This document shows positions 22,876-30,582 of a stretch of 42,746 bases of DNA, in pieces. This stretch comes from an uncultured bacterium (GTDB lineage Bacteria; Verrucomicrobiota; Kiritimatiellia; CAIKKV01; CAITUY01), in contig CAJBSZ010000152.1 in the NCBI GenBank assembly GCA_903958395.1, positions 1 to 42,746 of the forward strand. The letters run 5' to 3'. Numbering within the stretch: position 1 is the first letter of the stretch; the number at the start of each line of letters is the position of its first letter. The position numbers were made by a program, and so were the translations under genes. Under the pieces are notes generated by a model. It ran no database searches. It was not told the DNA's origin and saw nothing but the letters and a program-made list of their open reading frames with translations.

Positions 22876-24543
22876 AAAGCTGCTGCGGCCGATGTATTCG
22901 CGGAGCATGGAGGTGTTGGGGACTTCCCGGTCTGAAATGCCGACAAAATTGAGCAGGAACGCGGTGAGCCGGCGTGCCTCGGCGTATTCACGGTCAAAGG
23001 GTTTGACCTCCATCAGGAGGGGTTCTGCAATGGGTTTAAGCACGGCGAGTTCGTAATCCAGGGCGGAGTTGAAGGTGGCGTCGGCCTCGGATTGGAAGGG
23101 GAATATCCAGCGTTCTTCGCCTCGTCGTACGGAGGACCACATGCGCAGGGTTTTGAGTGCCGAGTGGCCCCGGTATTTGTGATCCCGCACCATCCGGCGG
23201 ATCAGACGGTTATCCGTGGTGGCAATCCGGTTATTGGCATCCAGACTGAGCTGGGTGAGGGCGCTGACGTAGACGCGGAATTTGGAAGCGTCGGGAATCA
23301 TGCGGGTCAAGTCCGGGTTCAATCCGTGGATGCCCTCGATGATGAGAATGCCTTCCGGGCCGAGTTTCATTTTGTTTCCCCGGTAAACGCGGGTTTTGGA
23401 TTCGAAGTCAAATACCGGCGGCTCAATCTCGCCGCCTTTGACAAGTTGCTCCATGTGTTGATTGAACAGGGCCAGATCCAGTGAGTTGATGTGTTCGAAG
23501 TCCGGGCTTCCGTTTTCATCCCGGGGTGTTTTTGCCAGTTCAAAAAAGTAATTATCGAGGGACAGGGTGGAGACATGGAATCCGTTTACCCGGAGCTGGA
23601 TGGCCAGCCGTTTGGCGAAGGTTGTCTTTCCGGATGAGGAGGGGCCCGCTACGAGGACAATGCGTGTGGTACTGCGCCGGCGCTGGATCTCGTCGGCAAT
23701 CCGGGCGACATTTTTTTCGTGCAGGGCTTCCGCGACCTTGATGAAATCGCTGATATCGCCGTTCATGATGATTTCATTCAGCCGCCCGACAGTGTTGACG
23801 CCCATGGCCCGGCCCCAGTCCTTGTGTTCCCGGAATATTTTGAAGAGCAGGGGGAGGTTCCGGAAGGGGGCGATAGGGGTTCCCTTCGTGGGATCGGGGA
23901 GTTGCAGCACAAAGCCCGGCGGATAGGGGATCAGTTCGAACAAGTCGATTGCCCCCGTGGATGGGGCGATCGGCCCCAGGGCGATGTCATAAAACCCTTC
24001 GCAGACATGAATGACGATCCGGGGCGGATTGCGGAACCTGAGCAGATTCAGTTTGTCAGTTTGTCCGGCTTCCGTCAGTCGTCGTGAGGCTTCCGCAAAG
24101 GAAATCTTTTTTCGCTCAATGGGGATATCCCGGGCGATCAGGGCTTTCATATGGTCCCCGATGGCCTGAACCTGTTCCGGGGTAATGCCCCCATTACGCT
24201 CCCCTGATTTTCTTTCAAAACTGCAGTAGAGGCCGTTTCCCACGGCATAATCAACCGAGAACCCCGAGTCTGGAAACAGTTCCCTGACGGTCTTTGCCAG
24301 AATGAAGGCAAGGGATCGCTGAAAAACCGGCCATCCCTCGGGCGAGGCCATGGTGAGGAGTTTGATCTCGCACTCCATTTCAAGGGGGTAGTTGAGAGAG
24401 CAGATATCATTGTTAATGAGCGCGGCAATATACGGCAGGCCCGAGGGATCTGTCCGGGAAGGCAAGACGTCGTTTAGGGAAGTGCGAAAAGGATGTTCCG
24501 CGATGCGCCCGTCCTCAAAGGTCAGTTTGATTTTGTCAGTCAT
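22867..24543 (-). CDS. Nucleoside (uridine-like) kinase with N-terminal TGS/ThrRS-like domains
   Basis: 558 residues. An N-terminal TGS-like segment (residues 1-60, KIKLTFEDGRIAEHPF) and a threonyl-tRNA-synthetase second-additional-domain-like region (about 60-200) precede a phosphoribulokinase/uridine-kinase P-loop domain. Walker A is GPSSSGKTT near residue 300; SLDNYFF and the Walker B-like IIEGIHGLNPDL follow. This architecture is a recognised class of bacterial nucleoside kinases of uncertain substrate, usually labelled uridine kinase. The start at 24543 (MTDKIKLTF) has a perfect AGGAGG upstream; the frame extends to 24576 without support. It lies 37 nt downstream of the HAD gene and is probably cotranscribed with it. 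The 3' end carries a perfect palindrome. Confidence 0.88.
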   Translation of the reverse strand: MTDKIKLTFEDGRIAEHPFRTSLNDVLPSRTDPSGLPYIAALINNDICSLNYPLEMECEIKLLTMASPEGWPVFQRSLAFILAKTVRELFPDSGFSVDYAVGNGLYCSFERKSGERNGGITPEQVQAIGDHMKALIARDIPIERKKISFAEASRRLTEAGQTDKLNLLRFRNPPRIVIHVCEGFYDIALGPIAPSTGAIDLFELIPYPPGFVLQLPDPTKGTPIAPFRNLPLLFKIFREHKDWGRAMGVNTVGRLNEIIMNGDISDFIKVAEALHEKNVARIADEIQRRRSTTRIVLVAGPSSSGKTTFAKRLAIQLRVNGFHVSTLSLDNYFFELAKTPRDENGSPDFEHINSLDLALFNQHMEQLVKGGEIEPPVFDFESKTRVYRGNKMKLGPEGILIIEGIHGLNPDLTRMIPDASKFRVYVSALTQLSLDANNRIATTDNRLIRRMVRDHKYRGHSALKTLRMWSSVRRGEERWIFPFQSEADATFNSALDYELAVLKPIAEPLLMEVKPFDREYAEARRLTAFLLNFVGISDREVPNTSMLREYIGRSSFKY

Positions 24544-24580
24544 CGTTCCTCCTTGTTTCCGGCGGTAGTCTTGCACCCTT

Positions 24581-25483
24581 TCACGGAGTGACCCAGGGCG
24601 GCCTTTCCGGGAGAAGTGCTGTAAATTCCTCTACCAGGGTGGCCTCGTAGCGCGGGTCATATCGGCCCTCAAGGAAGCGGCTGTATGATTCGCGACAGAA
24701 GCGTTCCCAGGAGGACTCCTCATGTCCGGGATTGATAGGGAAGAAATGGGCGCCCACGGTGCGAGCGGCCTTCAGATCGCCCGGGGCATCCCCGATCATC
24801 AGAACGCGATCCGGTGCGTAACGTCCCGAGGTTGCCAGTGTGAGGTGTTCCGCCTTGGTCCCGAGTTCCTGGCCGGCGATGACTTCGACATACCGCAAAA
24901 GATCATGCTCCTCCCATTCCCTGACGAGGGCTTCAGTGGGAGTCTGGGAGACGCAGATGACGTCCGAGTGAGCCTGGACATTTTTCAGGGCATCGAGAAC
25001 CCACCGGAACGGTTTTATAGCTTTCACGGTGCGGGCCACGGCCTCGTTGACCGCAAGGCTCCACTGGAGGAGTCGCTGCAAGTCCGGATCCCCGGTTTCC
25101 TGCACGCGTTTTTCAAGGGCTGGATTTCCAAGCGGAAGGCCCGATTCGCAGAATTCCCGGAGCGCCCGGGTGGAGGGGAGTTGAAAGCCTGTCCGGCAGA
25201 CTTCGGGGTGATTGCGAAGAAGCTCAAATGTGGTTAACAGGCAGGGGAACCGGTTCTGGCCGCGGTGGATGGAATGCAGATTCACGAATTCCGCGGTCTG
25301 CCGGAGGGCATTTTCAATGGGCTCCAGTTTCCAGAAGGAGATAATGAGGGAATGAAAGCACTGCTTCTGCTTGATTTCCATGGTGGGGAAAATACAGCCG
25401 TCGGAATCAATGCCGACAAACGTGGGGAACCGGGGTTTAAGATTCAGAAGATGATCCCGGGTATAGTGAGGGGCTGTGCTCAT
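24581..25483 (-). CDS. HAD-superfamily hydrolase
   Basis: 300 residues. The HAD motifs are all visible: motif I GIDSDGCIF with nucleophile Asp26 and acid/base Asp28, motif II VSQTPTEAL (Ser/Thr), a lysine in the GTKAEHL region, and motif IV MIGDAPGDLKAA. A large helical cap lies between motifs I and II (residues about 40-170). It is most like phosphatases of the phosphoglycolate/nucleotidase type. The position immediately upstream of a nucleoside kinase suggests sugar-phosphate or nucleotide metabolism, which is inference. The ribosome-binding site is weak (AGAAAG). It is divergent from hypE with a 108-nt shared intergenic region. Confidence 0.87.
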   Translation of the reverse strand: MSTAPHYTRDHLLNLKPRFPTFVGIDSDGCIFPTMEIKQKQCFHSLIISFWKLEPIENALRQTAEFVNLHSIHRGQNRFPCLLTTFELLRNHPEVCRTGFQLPSTRALREFCESGLPLGNPALEKRVQETGDPDLQRLLQWSLAVNEAVARTVKAIKPFRWVLDALKNVQAHSDVICVSQTPTEALVREWEEHDLLRYVEVIAGQELGTKAEHLTLATSGRYAPDRVLMIGDAPGDLKAARTVGAHFFPINPGHEESSWERFCRESYSRFLEGRYDPRYEATLVEEFTALLPERPPWVTP

Positions 25484-25591
25484 GGGGACTTTCTACCGAA
25501 GCGGTGTCGCCGGATCAAGATCAAAGGGTGGCGAGTATTGAGTGTTGTTCAGTCAGAAATGATTTGATCTACTATCACTCTCAGAACAGTT

Positions 25592-26602
25592 ATGAACGAA
25601 CAAACCATACAACTTGGACATGGCGGCGGCGGGGTTCTCTCCCGGGATCTTATCCAGCGGGAGATCGTGTCCCGATTCGGTGGCGGAGCGCTCAAGGGGC
25701 TTCCGGATGGAGCCACCCTGCCGGTTCCCGAAGGTCGTTTCATGGTGTTCACCACCGACAGTTTTGTTGTGCAGCCGCTGGAATTTCCGGGAGGCAACAT
25801 CGGCGATCTTGCGGTTCACGGGACGGTCAACGACCTGGCCGTGTGCGGGGCCATTCCGCGCTGGTTGTCGCTGGCTTTGATTCTGGAGGAGGGGCTTCCC
25901 CTGGCCACGCTGCGCCGTATTCTGGATTCGGTGAAGCAGCAGGCCGATGAGTGCGGGGTCGTGGTGGTTACCGGTGACACCAAGGTTGTGGAACGCGGCC
26001 AGTGTGACGGGATGTATGTGAATACAGCAGGAATCGGCGAGCGCATGGACGGTTTTGAGCTCGGCGCGAATCGCGTGGTTCCCGGGGATCACATTCTCGT
26101 AAGTGGACCGGTGGGGGATCATGGCATGGCGGTTCTGGCGGCGCGGGAGGGAATCCGGATCACCCATGGGGTCAAAAGCGATACGGGGCCGGTTCACCGG
26201 TTGGTTCAGGCGGTTCGTGAGTATGCCCCGATGATCAAGTTCATGCGGGATCCGACACGCGGGGGTCTGGCTGCGGTGCTGAATGAAGTTGTTGAAGACC
26301 GGGCCATGGGAATCCTCCTGAACGAGTCCGATTTGCCGTTTTCCACGGGGGCAAAGGCGGCCGCGGAGTTGTTGGGGGTGGATCTGTTGCAGGTGGCATC
26401 AGAGGGACGGATAATCCTGATTGCGGATGCCACGATTTCGGAGCCGGTGTTGAAGATCTGGAAAAGCCTCCCGGAAGGACGTGGCGCGACGCGGATCGGG
26501 GTCGTGACGGACGCGAAGGGGCGGGTGGTTCTGGAGACGGTCACGGGTGGGCGGCGTCTGGTGGATGTGCCGCGCGGGGAATTGCTGCCGAGGATTTGCT
26601 GA
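25592..26602 (+). CDS. hypE: NiFe-hydrogenase maturation factor HypE
   Basis: 336 residues. HypE dehydrates the thiocarbamate made by HypF on its own C-terminal cysteine to a thiocyanate and passes cyanide to the HypC-HypD complex to build the Fe(CN)2CO centre. The N-terminus LGHGGGGVLSRDLI, the PurM-like ATP region (FTTDSFVV...GDLAVHGTVNDLAVCGA), VTGDTKVVERGQ, RDPTRGGLAAVLNE and the obligatory C-terminal PRIC are all present, so it should be functional. It overlaps hypA (TGATG at 26600-26604). A possible -10 TACTAT (25570-25575) lies upstream with only a poorly spaced TTGTTC. HypF, HypC, HypD and hydrogenase subunits are not encoded here. Confidence 0.96.
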   Translation: MNEQTIQLGHGGGGVLSRDLIQREIVSRFGGGALKGLPDGATLPVPEGRFMVFTTDSFVVQPLEFPGGNIGDLAVHGTVNDLAVCGAIPRWLSLALILEEGLPLATLRRILDSVKQQADECGVVVVTGDTKVVERGQCDGMYVNTAGIGERMDGFELGANRVVPGDHILVSGPVGDHGMAVLAAREGIRITHGVKSDTGPVHRLVQAVREYAPMIKFMRDPTRGGLAAVLNEVVEDRAMGILLNESDLPFSTGAKAAAELLGVDLLQVASEGRIILIADATISEPVLKIWKSLPEGRGATRIGVVTDAKGRVVLETVTGGRRLVDVPRGELLPRIC

Positions 26603-26886
26603 TGCATGAGATGGCGATAGCACTGGCCTTGATCGAACAGGCGGAGAAGGTGGCGCGCGAGCAGAATGCCCGGGCGATTCCCGGCATCACGGTAGTCGTC
26701 GGCCGGTTGTCAGGTACGGATCCAGACGCCTTGCGCGCGGTGTTCGAATTGGCGGCGGAGGAGACGCTGGCGAAGGGCGCAACGCTGACAGTCGACATGG
26801 CGGCCGGCCGGGAGTTGTACATCAAGTCGATGGAGGTGGACGTTGAAGCGGGTGAGGATGTGAGAGGTGAGGCGTTAAATGTGTAA
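26602..26886 (+). CDS. hypA: HypA nickel metallochaperone lacking the zinc-finger domain
   Basis: 94 residues, against about 113-118 in typical HypA. HypA hands nickel to hydrogenase with HypB. The N-terminal nickel motif MHE is intact and residues 1-62 align with the family (ALALIEQAEKVAREQ, ITVVVGRLSGTDPDALRAVFELAAE). The normal zinc-binding section with two CxxC pairs is missing: TLTVDMA runs directly into AGRELYIKSMEVDVE, the segment that normally follows the finger. There is no cysteine in the protein. The reading frame continues normally into the hypB overlap, so this is a clean in-frame loss, not a frameshift. A TTG at 26596 is a less likely start. Zinc loss should affect HypB or hydrogenase-subunit interaction. 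Confidence 0.88.
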   Translation: MHEMAIALALIEQAEKVAREQNARAIPGITVVVGRLSGTDPDALRAVFELAAEETLAKGATLTVDMAAGRELYIKSMEVDVEAGEDVRGEALNV

Positions 26887-27631
26887 AGATTGCGGTTGTA
26901 ACGTAAAGGGACATTCACACGACCATGCCCATGATCATGGTCATCATCATGAGCACGACCATGAGCACCCGCATGTCGAGCGGAAGACGATCGAGTTGGA
27001 GGTGAAGGTGCTGGCGGAGAATGACGCCCATGCCGAGGCCAACCGGTCCTGGTTGTCGCAACACGGGGTGATGGCGATCAACCTGATTTCCTCGCCGGGG
27101 ACAGGCAAGACCTATTTATTGGAGCGAACCCTGGAGCGTTTGCGTGGTCGGGTGCAATGTGCCGTGATTACGGGTGACCAGTGCACCGACAACGATGCGA
27201 GGCGATTGATGGGGAAGGGTGCGATGGTAAAACAGATTGAGACCATCAACTCCTGTCATCTGGATGCCGCGCGGGTGGGCGCATTGTTGCCCGAGGTGGC
27301 GGGGAATGGCGTTAAACTGCTCTTTATTGAAAACATCGGGAATCTGGTGTGTCCGGCGGCCTTTGATCTGGGCGAACATTTCAAGGTGGCGCTGTTGTCT
27401 ACGACAGAAGGGGAGGATAAACCCGTGAAATATCCCACCCTGTTCAGCATGGCGCCCGTAGTGGTTTTGACGAAGATGGATTTGGTGCCGTATCTGGATT
27501 GGAGCCTTCCGAAATGCCGTCAATACTTGAACACGATCCGCCCCGGCGTCTTTGTTTTTGAGCTGAGCGCCAAAACCGGAGCGGGCCTGGATGCCTGGAT
27601 CGAGTATCTTGAAAAGCTGATCAAGCCTTGA
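26879..27631 (+). CDS. hypB: NiFe-hydrogenase nickel incorporation GTPase HypB
   Basis: 250 residues. GTP-dependent nickel insertion into the hydrogenase large subunit, working with HypA. Visible features: N-terminal high-affinity nickel motif MCKDCGC, a His-rich run with 12 histidines at about residues 11-33, P-loop SSPGTGKT near residue 70, the switch region ITGDQCTDNDARR, metal-site residues in NSCHLDA and NLVCP, and TKMDL for guanine recognition. The His tract gives nickel storage capacity in related proteins. The gene starts inside hypA (8-nt overlap). The 3' end overlaps the convergent TerB-like gene by 11 nt. Confidence 0.96.
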   Translation: MCKDCGCNVKGHSHDHAHDHGHHHEHDHEHPHVERKTIELEVKVLAENDAHAEANRSWLSQHGVMAINLISSPGTGKTYLLERTLERLRGRVQCAVITGDQCTDNDARRLMGKGAMVKQIETINSCHLDAARVGALLPEVAGNGVKLLFIENIGNLVCPAAFDLGEHFKVALLSTTEGEDKPVKYPTLFSMAPVVVLTKMDLVPYLDWSLPKCRQYLNTIRPGVFVFELSAKTGAGLDAWIEYLEKLIKP

Positions 27632-28187
27632 AGGCTGACTCAAGCTTGTTCAGCAGGATTTGCTCGGCGCTGGAAACGGCGGAGGTTAAGCCCAGGAAAC
27701 TCCCGGTGCATTCCGCGACCTTTCGGGCACGGGACAGGAAGGTATTTTTGATTTCCCCGATTTCCTCCGGTGGCAGAACTTCGCATAATCCCCGGATATA
27801 GACGATCCAGGCGTTGAGCATTTTTTCCGGGGGCGGGCGGGTGAGCCACTTTTCGAGGAGGACATAATCGACCGATCCCGCTTTCATGCCCAGGCGGGTT
27901 GATTCGGCCAGGATAATCAGGCGCTCCTGCTCCTGGACTTCCCCGTCGGCCCAGGCCACTTCCACCAGGGGAACCAGAGTGAGTGTGGCCAGGAGGTCGG
28001 CATGCACATCCAGTTCGACCAGATGCTTGAGAATTTTTTCGTTTGTGATTCCGGATACCGAGGACAGGGCCTCCTGGGTTTTTTCCATACGTTCCAGCTC
28101 CCTGAGCTTTTCGATTAAAACGGCGTCCTGTTTGGCGAAAAATTCGTCTTCGAGAAGACGTCCTTGTTGTTTGAGGATCTCGTCCAT
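27621..28187 (-). CDS. TerB-like helical protein
   Basis: 188 residues, all helical. An N-terminal amphipathic stretch with EEF/KLRELERMEK is followed by a TerB-like domain; the acidic motif VPLVEVAWADGEVQEQERLIILA matches the conserved TerB core (WADG-x-x-x-x-E). Later residues are HEAT-like helices ending in LTSAVSSAEQILLNKL. TerB proteins bind metals through such acidic residues and occur in stress-response and membrane-associated systems; the actual function here is not predictable. It starts at ATG 28187 with AGGAGC upstream and lies 20 nt after ptsP on the same strand, so it is probably cotranscribed with it. Confidence is moderate that it belongs to the TerB superfamily. Confidence 0.68.
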   Translation of the reverse strand: MDEILKQQGRLLEDEFFAKQDAVLIEKLRELERMEKTQEALSSVSGITNEKILKHLVELDVHADLLATLTLVPLVEVAWADGEVQEQERLIILAESTRLGMKAGSVDYVLLEKWLTRPPPEKMLNAWIVYIRGLCEVLPPEEIGEIKNTFLSRARKVAECTGSFLGLTSAVSSAEQILLNKLESAFKA

Positions 28188-28207
28188 GAAGTGCTCCTGT
28201 TTTCTTG

Positions 28208-30484
28208 TTAACCTGAATGCGCCTTGAGGCGTTCCTCAACGGCCTTGAGACTACCCATGCGCAACATGTCATGGGCCAGTTTACGGGTGTCATCGTATCG
28301 TAGAGAGGTGATGAACTCCTGAATTTTAGGAATGCGACGGGAGTCCATGCTGAAGGCTCGGATGCCCAGGCCGATCAGGAGGGGAAGCACCCGTTCGTCG
28401 GTGGCCATGTCGCCACACAGGGAGACCGGCTTGCCGTGGATCAGGGCTCCGTTGACGACGCGATTGATGGCTCGCAGCACGGCGGGATGGTAGGGGATAT
28501 AAAGATCCGCAATGCGCTCATTGGTCCGGTCCACGGCGAGGATGTACTGGACAAGGTCATTGCTGCCGATGCACAGGAAGTCGGCCTCCTGGGCGAGATC
28601 TTCGGCGAGTTCCACGGCTGAGGGTACTTCGATCATGGCTCCGAGCCGGGGATGTTCGTTACAGGGCGCGTTCTCTTCCTTGAGCGATTGGATGCTTTCC
28701 TCGATAATTTTCCGCGCATCCAGAAAATCATCCACCGAGGAGATCAGGGGGAACATCACGCTCAGGGGGCGCCCGGCACCGGCACGAAGCATGGCCCGCA
28801 GTTGTTGCATGAACATTTCCTTGTTCCGCAGGGAGAATCGGATGGCGCGCAAACCCAGGGAGGGATTGTTTTCGGCGTTGTCCGGGAAATAGGACAGGAT
28901 TTTGTCGCCCCCGACATCCAGGGTGCGCAGCACGACCTCCTGTTCGGGCATGGCTTCAAGAACTTTTTGATAGATGCGGAACTGCTCTTCCTCGGTGGGG
29001 ACATCATTCCGGACAATGAAGGGAAATTCGCTCCGGTAGAGTCCAATTCCCTCGGCCTTCAGGCGCTGGGCGGTGGGGAGCTCGCTGAGCAGATTGATAT
29101 TGGCCATGAGGCGGATCCGCCGCCCGTCCAGGGTCGAGGTGGTGGGCTGCACAACGGCGTCAATGACGGTGTCCTTGCGGGATTCCAGAATCGTCCGGTA
29201 ATGGGCGAGGACATCTTCAGCCGGATTGATGATGATGTTGCCCTGATCCGCGTCCAGAATGATGTTGGTTTCAGGGCCCTTCTCGGAATCAAGGAGCGGA
29301 GGATCCTTGACGATCACCATGGGAATTCGCAAGGTTCTGGCCAGGACGGAAACATGGGCGGTGACGCCGCCGCCGATCAGGATGACGCCTTCAGCCCGTT
29401 GGGCGGAAAGTTTCAGCAGATCCGATGGCAACAGGTCGCCGGCCACCACAATTTGTCCGGAATAATCCACGGGAGAGGAGGTGCGCCGACGGAGATTGGA
29501 CACGAGGCGCATGCTCAAGTCCCGGACATCATGTACCTTTTCCCTGAGCATGATGCTGCTGCTTTTCGAAAACAAGGCTACATAACTGTCGACCACTTCC
29601 CGGATGGCCAGTTCGGGGGGGGTTCCCTGGCGGATAAGCCGGAGCATGACGCCGGAAAACTCGTCATCCTTGAGGATCAGCACATGGGCGTCAAAGATCA
29701 GGGAGGCCACATCCGCCATCCGCTCGCCAAGCTGTCGCTGGAGATCCGTCAACTGCTCCTCGGTTTGGCGCAGGGCGCGCAGGAAATCATCCTCGGTCAG
29801 GGTGTCGGGGGATTCGGTTGGGTCAGGATCCCACTCATGGTCTATTCCCGTCAGTTTAAGCGCCCGCCCGATGGAGACCCCTTCGCAGGCGGAGACGCCC
29901 CGGATAAAACGGCTTCCGCCGGGAGTACTAACGACTTCCTCCGGGCGCGGACGGGGCGGCTTTTTCTCCTCGTGAAGGCTCAGGAGAAGCTTGGCGTTCT
30001 CGATGGTGCTGGCCAGCTGGGCGGCAATGGCCCGGAATGCGCGGACATCGTTGTCGCTGAAATAATAAGGTTGGGGGTCCTGAACCACCAGGACGCCGAT
30101 TTTTCGATTACCATGAAGGATGGGAACTGCCAGGAAGGCCTGGTACTGATCTTCGTGCAGGTCGGCAAGATATTTAAAATTCGGATTTTGCCAGACCCGG
30201 CCCTCCCGGATAGGGCGAAGTTCCTTTAAAGCCTGGCCCGTGATGCCCTCGCCCAGTTTAATGCGGAGATTTCCGATGTATTTCTGGTTCAGGCCCTGAT
30301 TGGCGGTGAGGACCAGTTCCTCTGAGTCTTCGTCGTAAAGATAAACCGAGCAGACGGCCGCCTTCATGTGGAAGGCCACAAGGCTTACCACTTTCTGTAA
30401 AAAGCCGGCCAAGCCAGCCTGGCTTTCAAACAGGCTGGTCAGTTCGCTTACACTGCAAATCAGTTCGACGGTATCTTTTTTCAT
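28208..30484 (-). CDS. ptsP: GAF-domain phosphoenolpyruvate-protein phosphotransferase (EI-Ntr/PtsP type)
   Basis: 758 residues. An N-terminal GAF sensor (about 15-165, ending STIENAKLLLSL) is followed by the complete PTS enzyme I: N-terminal phosphohistidine domain with His377 in GGGVTAHVSV, and the PEP-binding TIM-barrel with GLYRSEFPFI, VLRTLDVGGDKIL, LGAMIEVPSA, CIGSNDLVQYILAVDR and the catalytic Cys in SLCGDMATDERV (the family usually has Glu in place of that first Asp). It should autophosphorylate from PEP and pass phosphate to an HPr-like protein; neither HPr nor any EIIA is encoded here. The start at 30484 is set by a strong promoter (30522-30550) whose start site falls between 30484 and the alternative start at 30550. 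It probably forms an operon with the TerB-like gene. Confidence 0.93.
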   Translation of the reverse strand: MKKDTVELICSVSELTSLFESQAGLAGFLQKVVSLVAFHMKAAVCSVYLYDEDSEELVLTANQGLNQKYIGNLRIKLGEGITGQALKELRPIREGRVWQNPNFKYLADLHEDQYQAFLAVPILHGNRKIGVLVVQDPQPYYFSDNDVRAFRAIAAQLASTIENAKLLLSLHEEKKPPRPRPEEVVSTPGGSRFIRGVSACEGVSIGRALKLTGIDHEWDPDPTESPDTLTEDDFLRALRQTEEQLTDLQRQLGERMADVASLIFDAHVLILKDDEFSGVMLRLIRQGTPPELAIREVVDSYVALFSKSSSIMLREKVHDVRDLSMRLVSNLRRRTSSPVDYSGQIVVAGDLLPSDLLKLSAQRAEGVILIGGGVTAHVSVLARTLRIPMVIVKDPPLLDSEKGPETNIILDADQGNIIINPAEDVLAHYRTILESRKDTVIDAVVQPTTSTLDGRRIRLMANINLLSELPTAQRLKAEGIGLYRSEFPFIVRNDVPTEEEQFRIYQKVLEAMPEQEVVLRTLDVGGDKILSYFPDNAENNPSLGLRAIRFSLRNKEMFMQQLRAMLRAGAGRPLSVMFPLISSVDDFLDARKIIEESIQSLKEENAPCNEHPRLGAMIEVPSAVELAEDLAQEADFLCIGSNDLVQYILAVDRTNERIADLYIPYHPAVLRAINRVVNGALIHGKPVSLCGDMATDERVLPLLIGLGIRAFSMDSRRIPKIQEFITSLRYDDTRKLAHDMLRMGSLKAVEERLKAHSG

Positions 30485-30521
30485 GGCCGGAATGCGCAAG
30501 TGCGCCCGCGATTTGTTTAAA

Positions 30522-30550
30522 ACTTTAGGCCGTGTTTCCGTCCCTGTCAA
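30522..30550 (-). promoter_or_regulatory. Sigma-70-type promoter of ptsP
   Basis: On the minus strand a perfect -35 TTGACA (30550-30545), a 17-nt spacer and -10 TAAAGT (30527-30522; 4 of 6, with T1, A2 and T6 kept). The predicted start near 30515 gives a leader of about 30 nt before ATG 30484 and rules out the longer reading frame beginning at 30550. Confidence 0.75.
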
Positions 30551-30561
30551 GACAAGGGATC

Positions 30562-30582
30562 AAAAACAAGGGGTTATCCCTT
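30562..30582 (-). terminator. Possible short intrinsic terminator at the end of the HisKA-like gene
   Basis: In the minus direction AAGGG, a 5-nt loop that overlaps the stop codon, CCCTT, then GTTTTTG. The stem is only 5 bp, so termination would be weak, but the U-run and the position between one gene's stop and the next gene's promoter fit. An outer 7-bp inverted pair (30554-30560 with 30576-30582) offers an alternative fold. Confidence 0.4.

Noticed and set aside
26912-26980. Repetitive CATGAC/CATCAT tract that could be mistaken for a microsatellite or array
   Set aside because: It encodes the His-rich metal-binding segment of HypB in frame.
28652-30229. 525-codon open frame antisense to ptsP
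   Set aside because: It is the complement of a clear PTS enzyme I, with Gly/Asp-rich composition typical of an antisense frame in GC-rich DNA.
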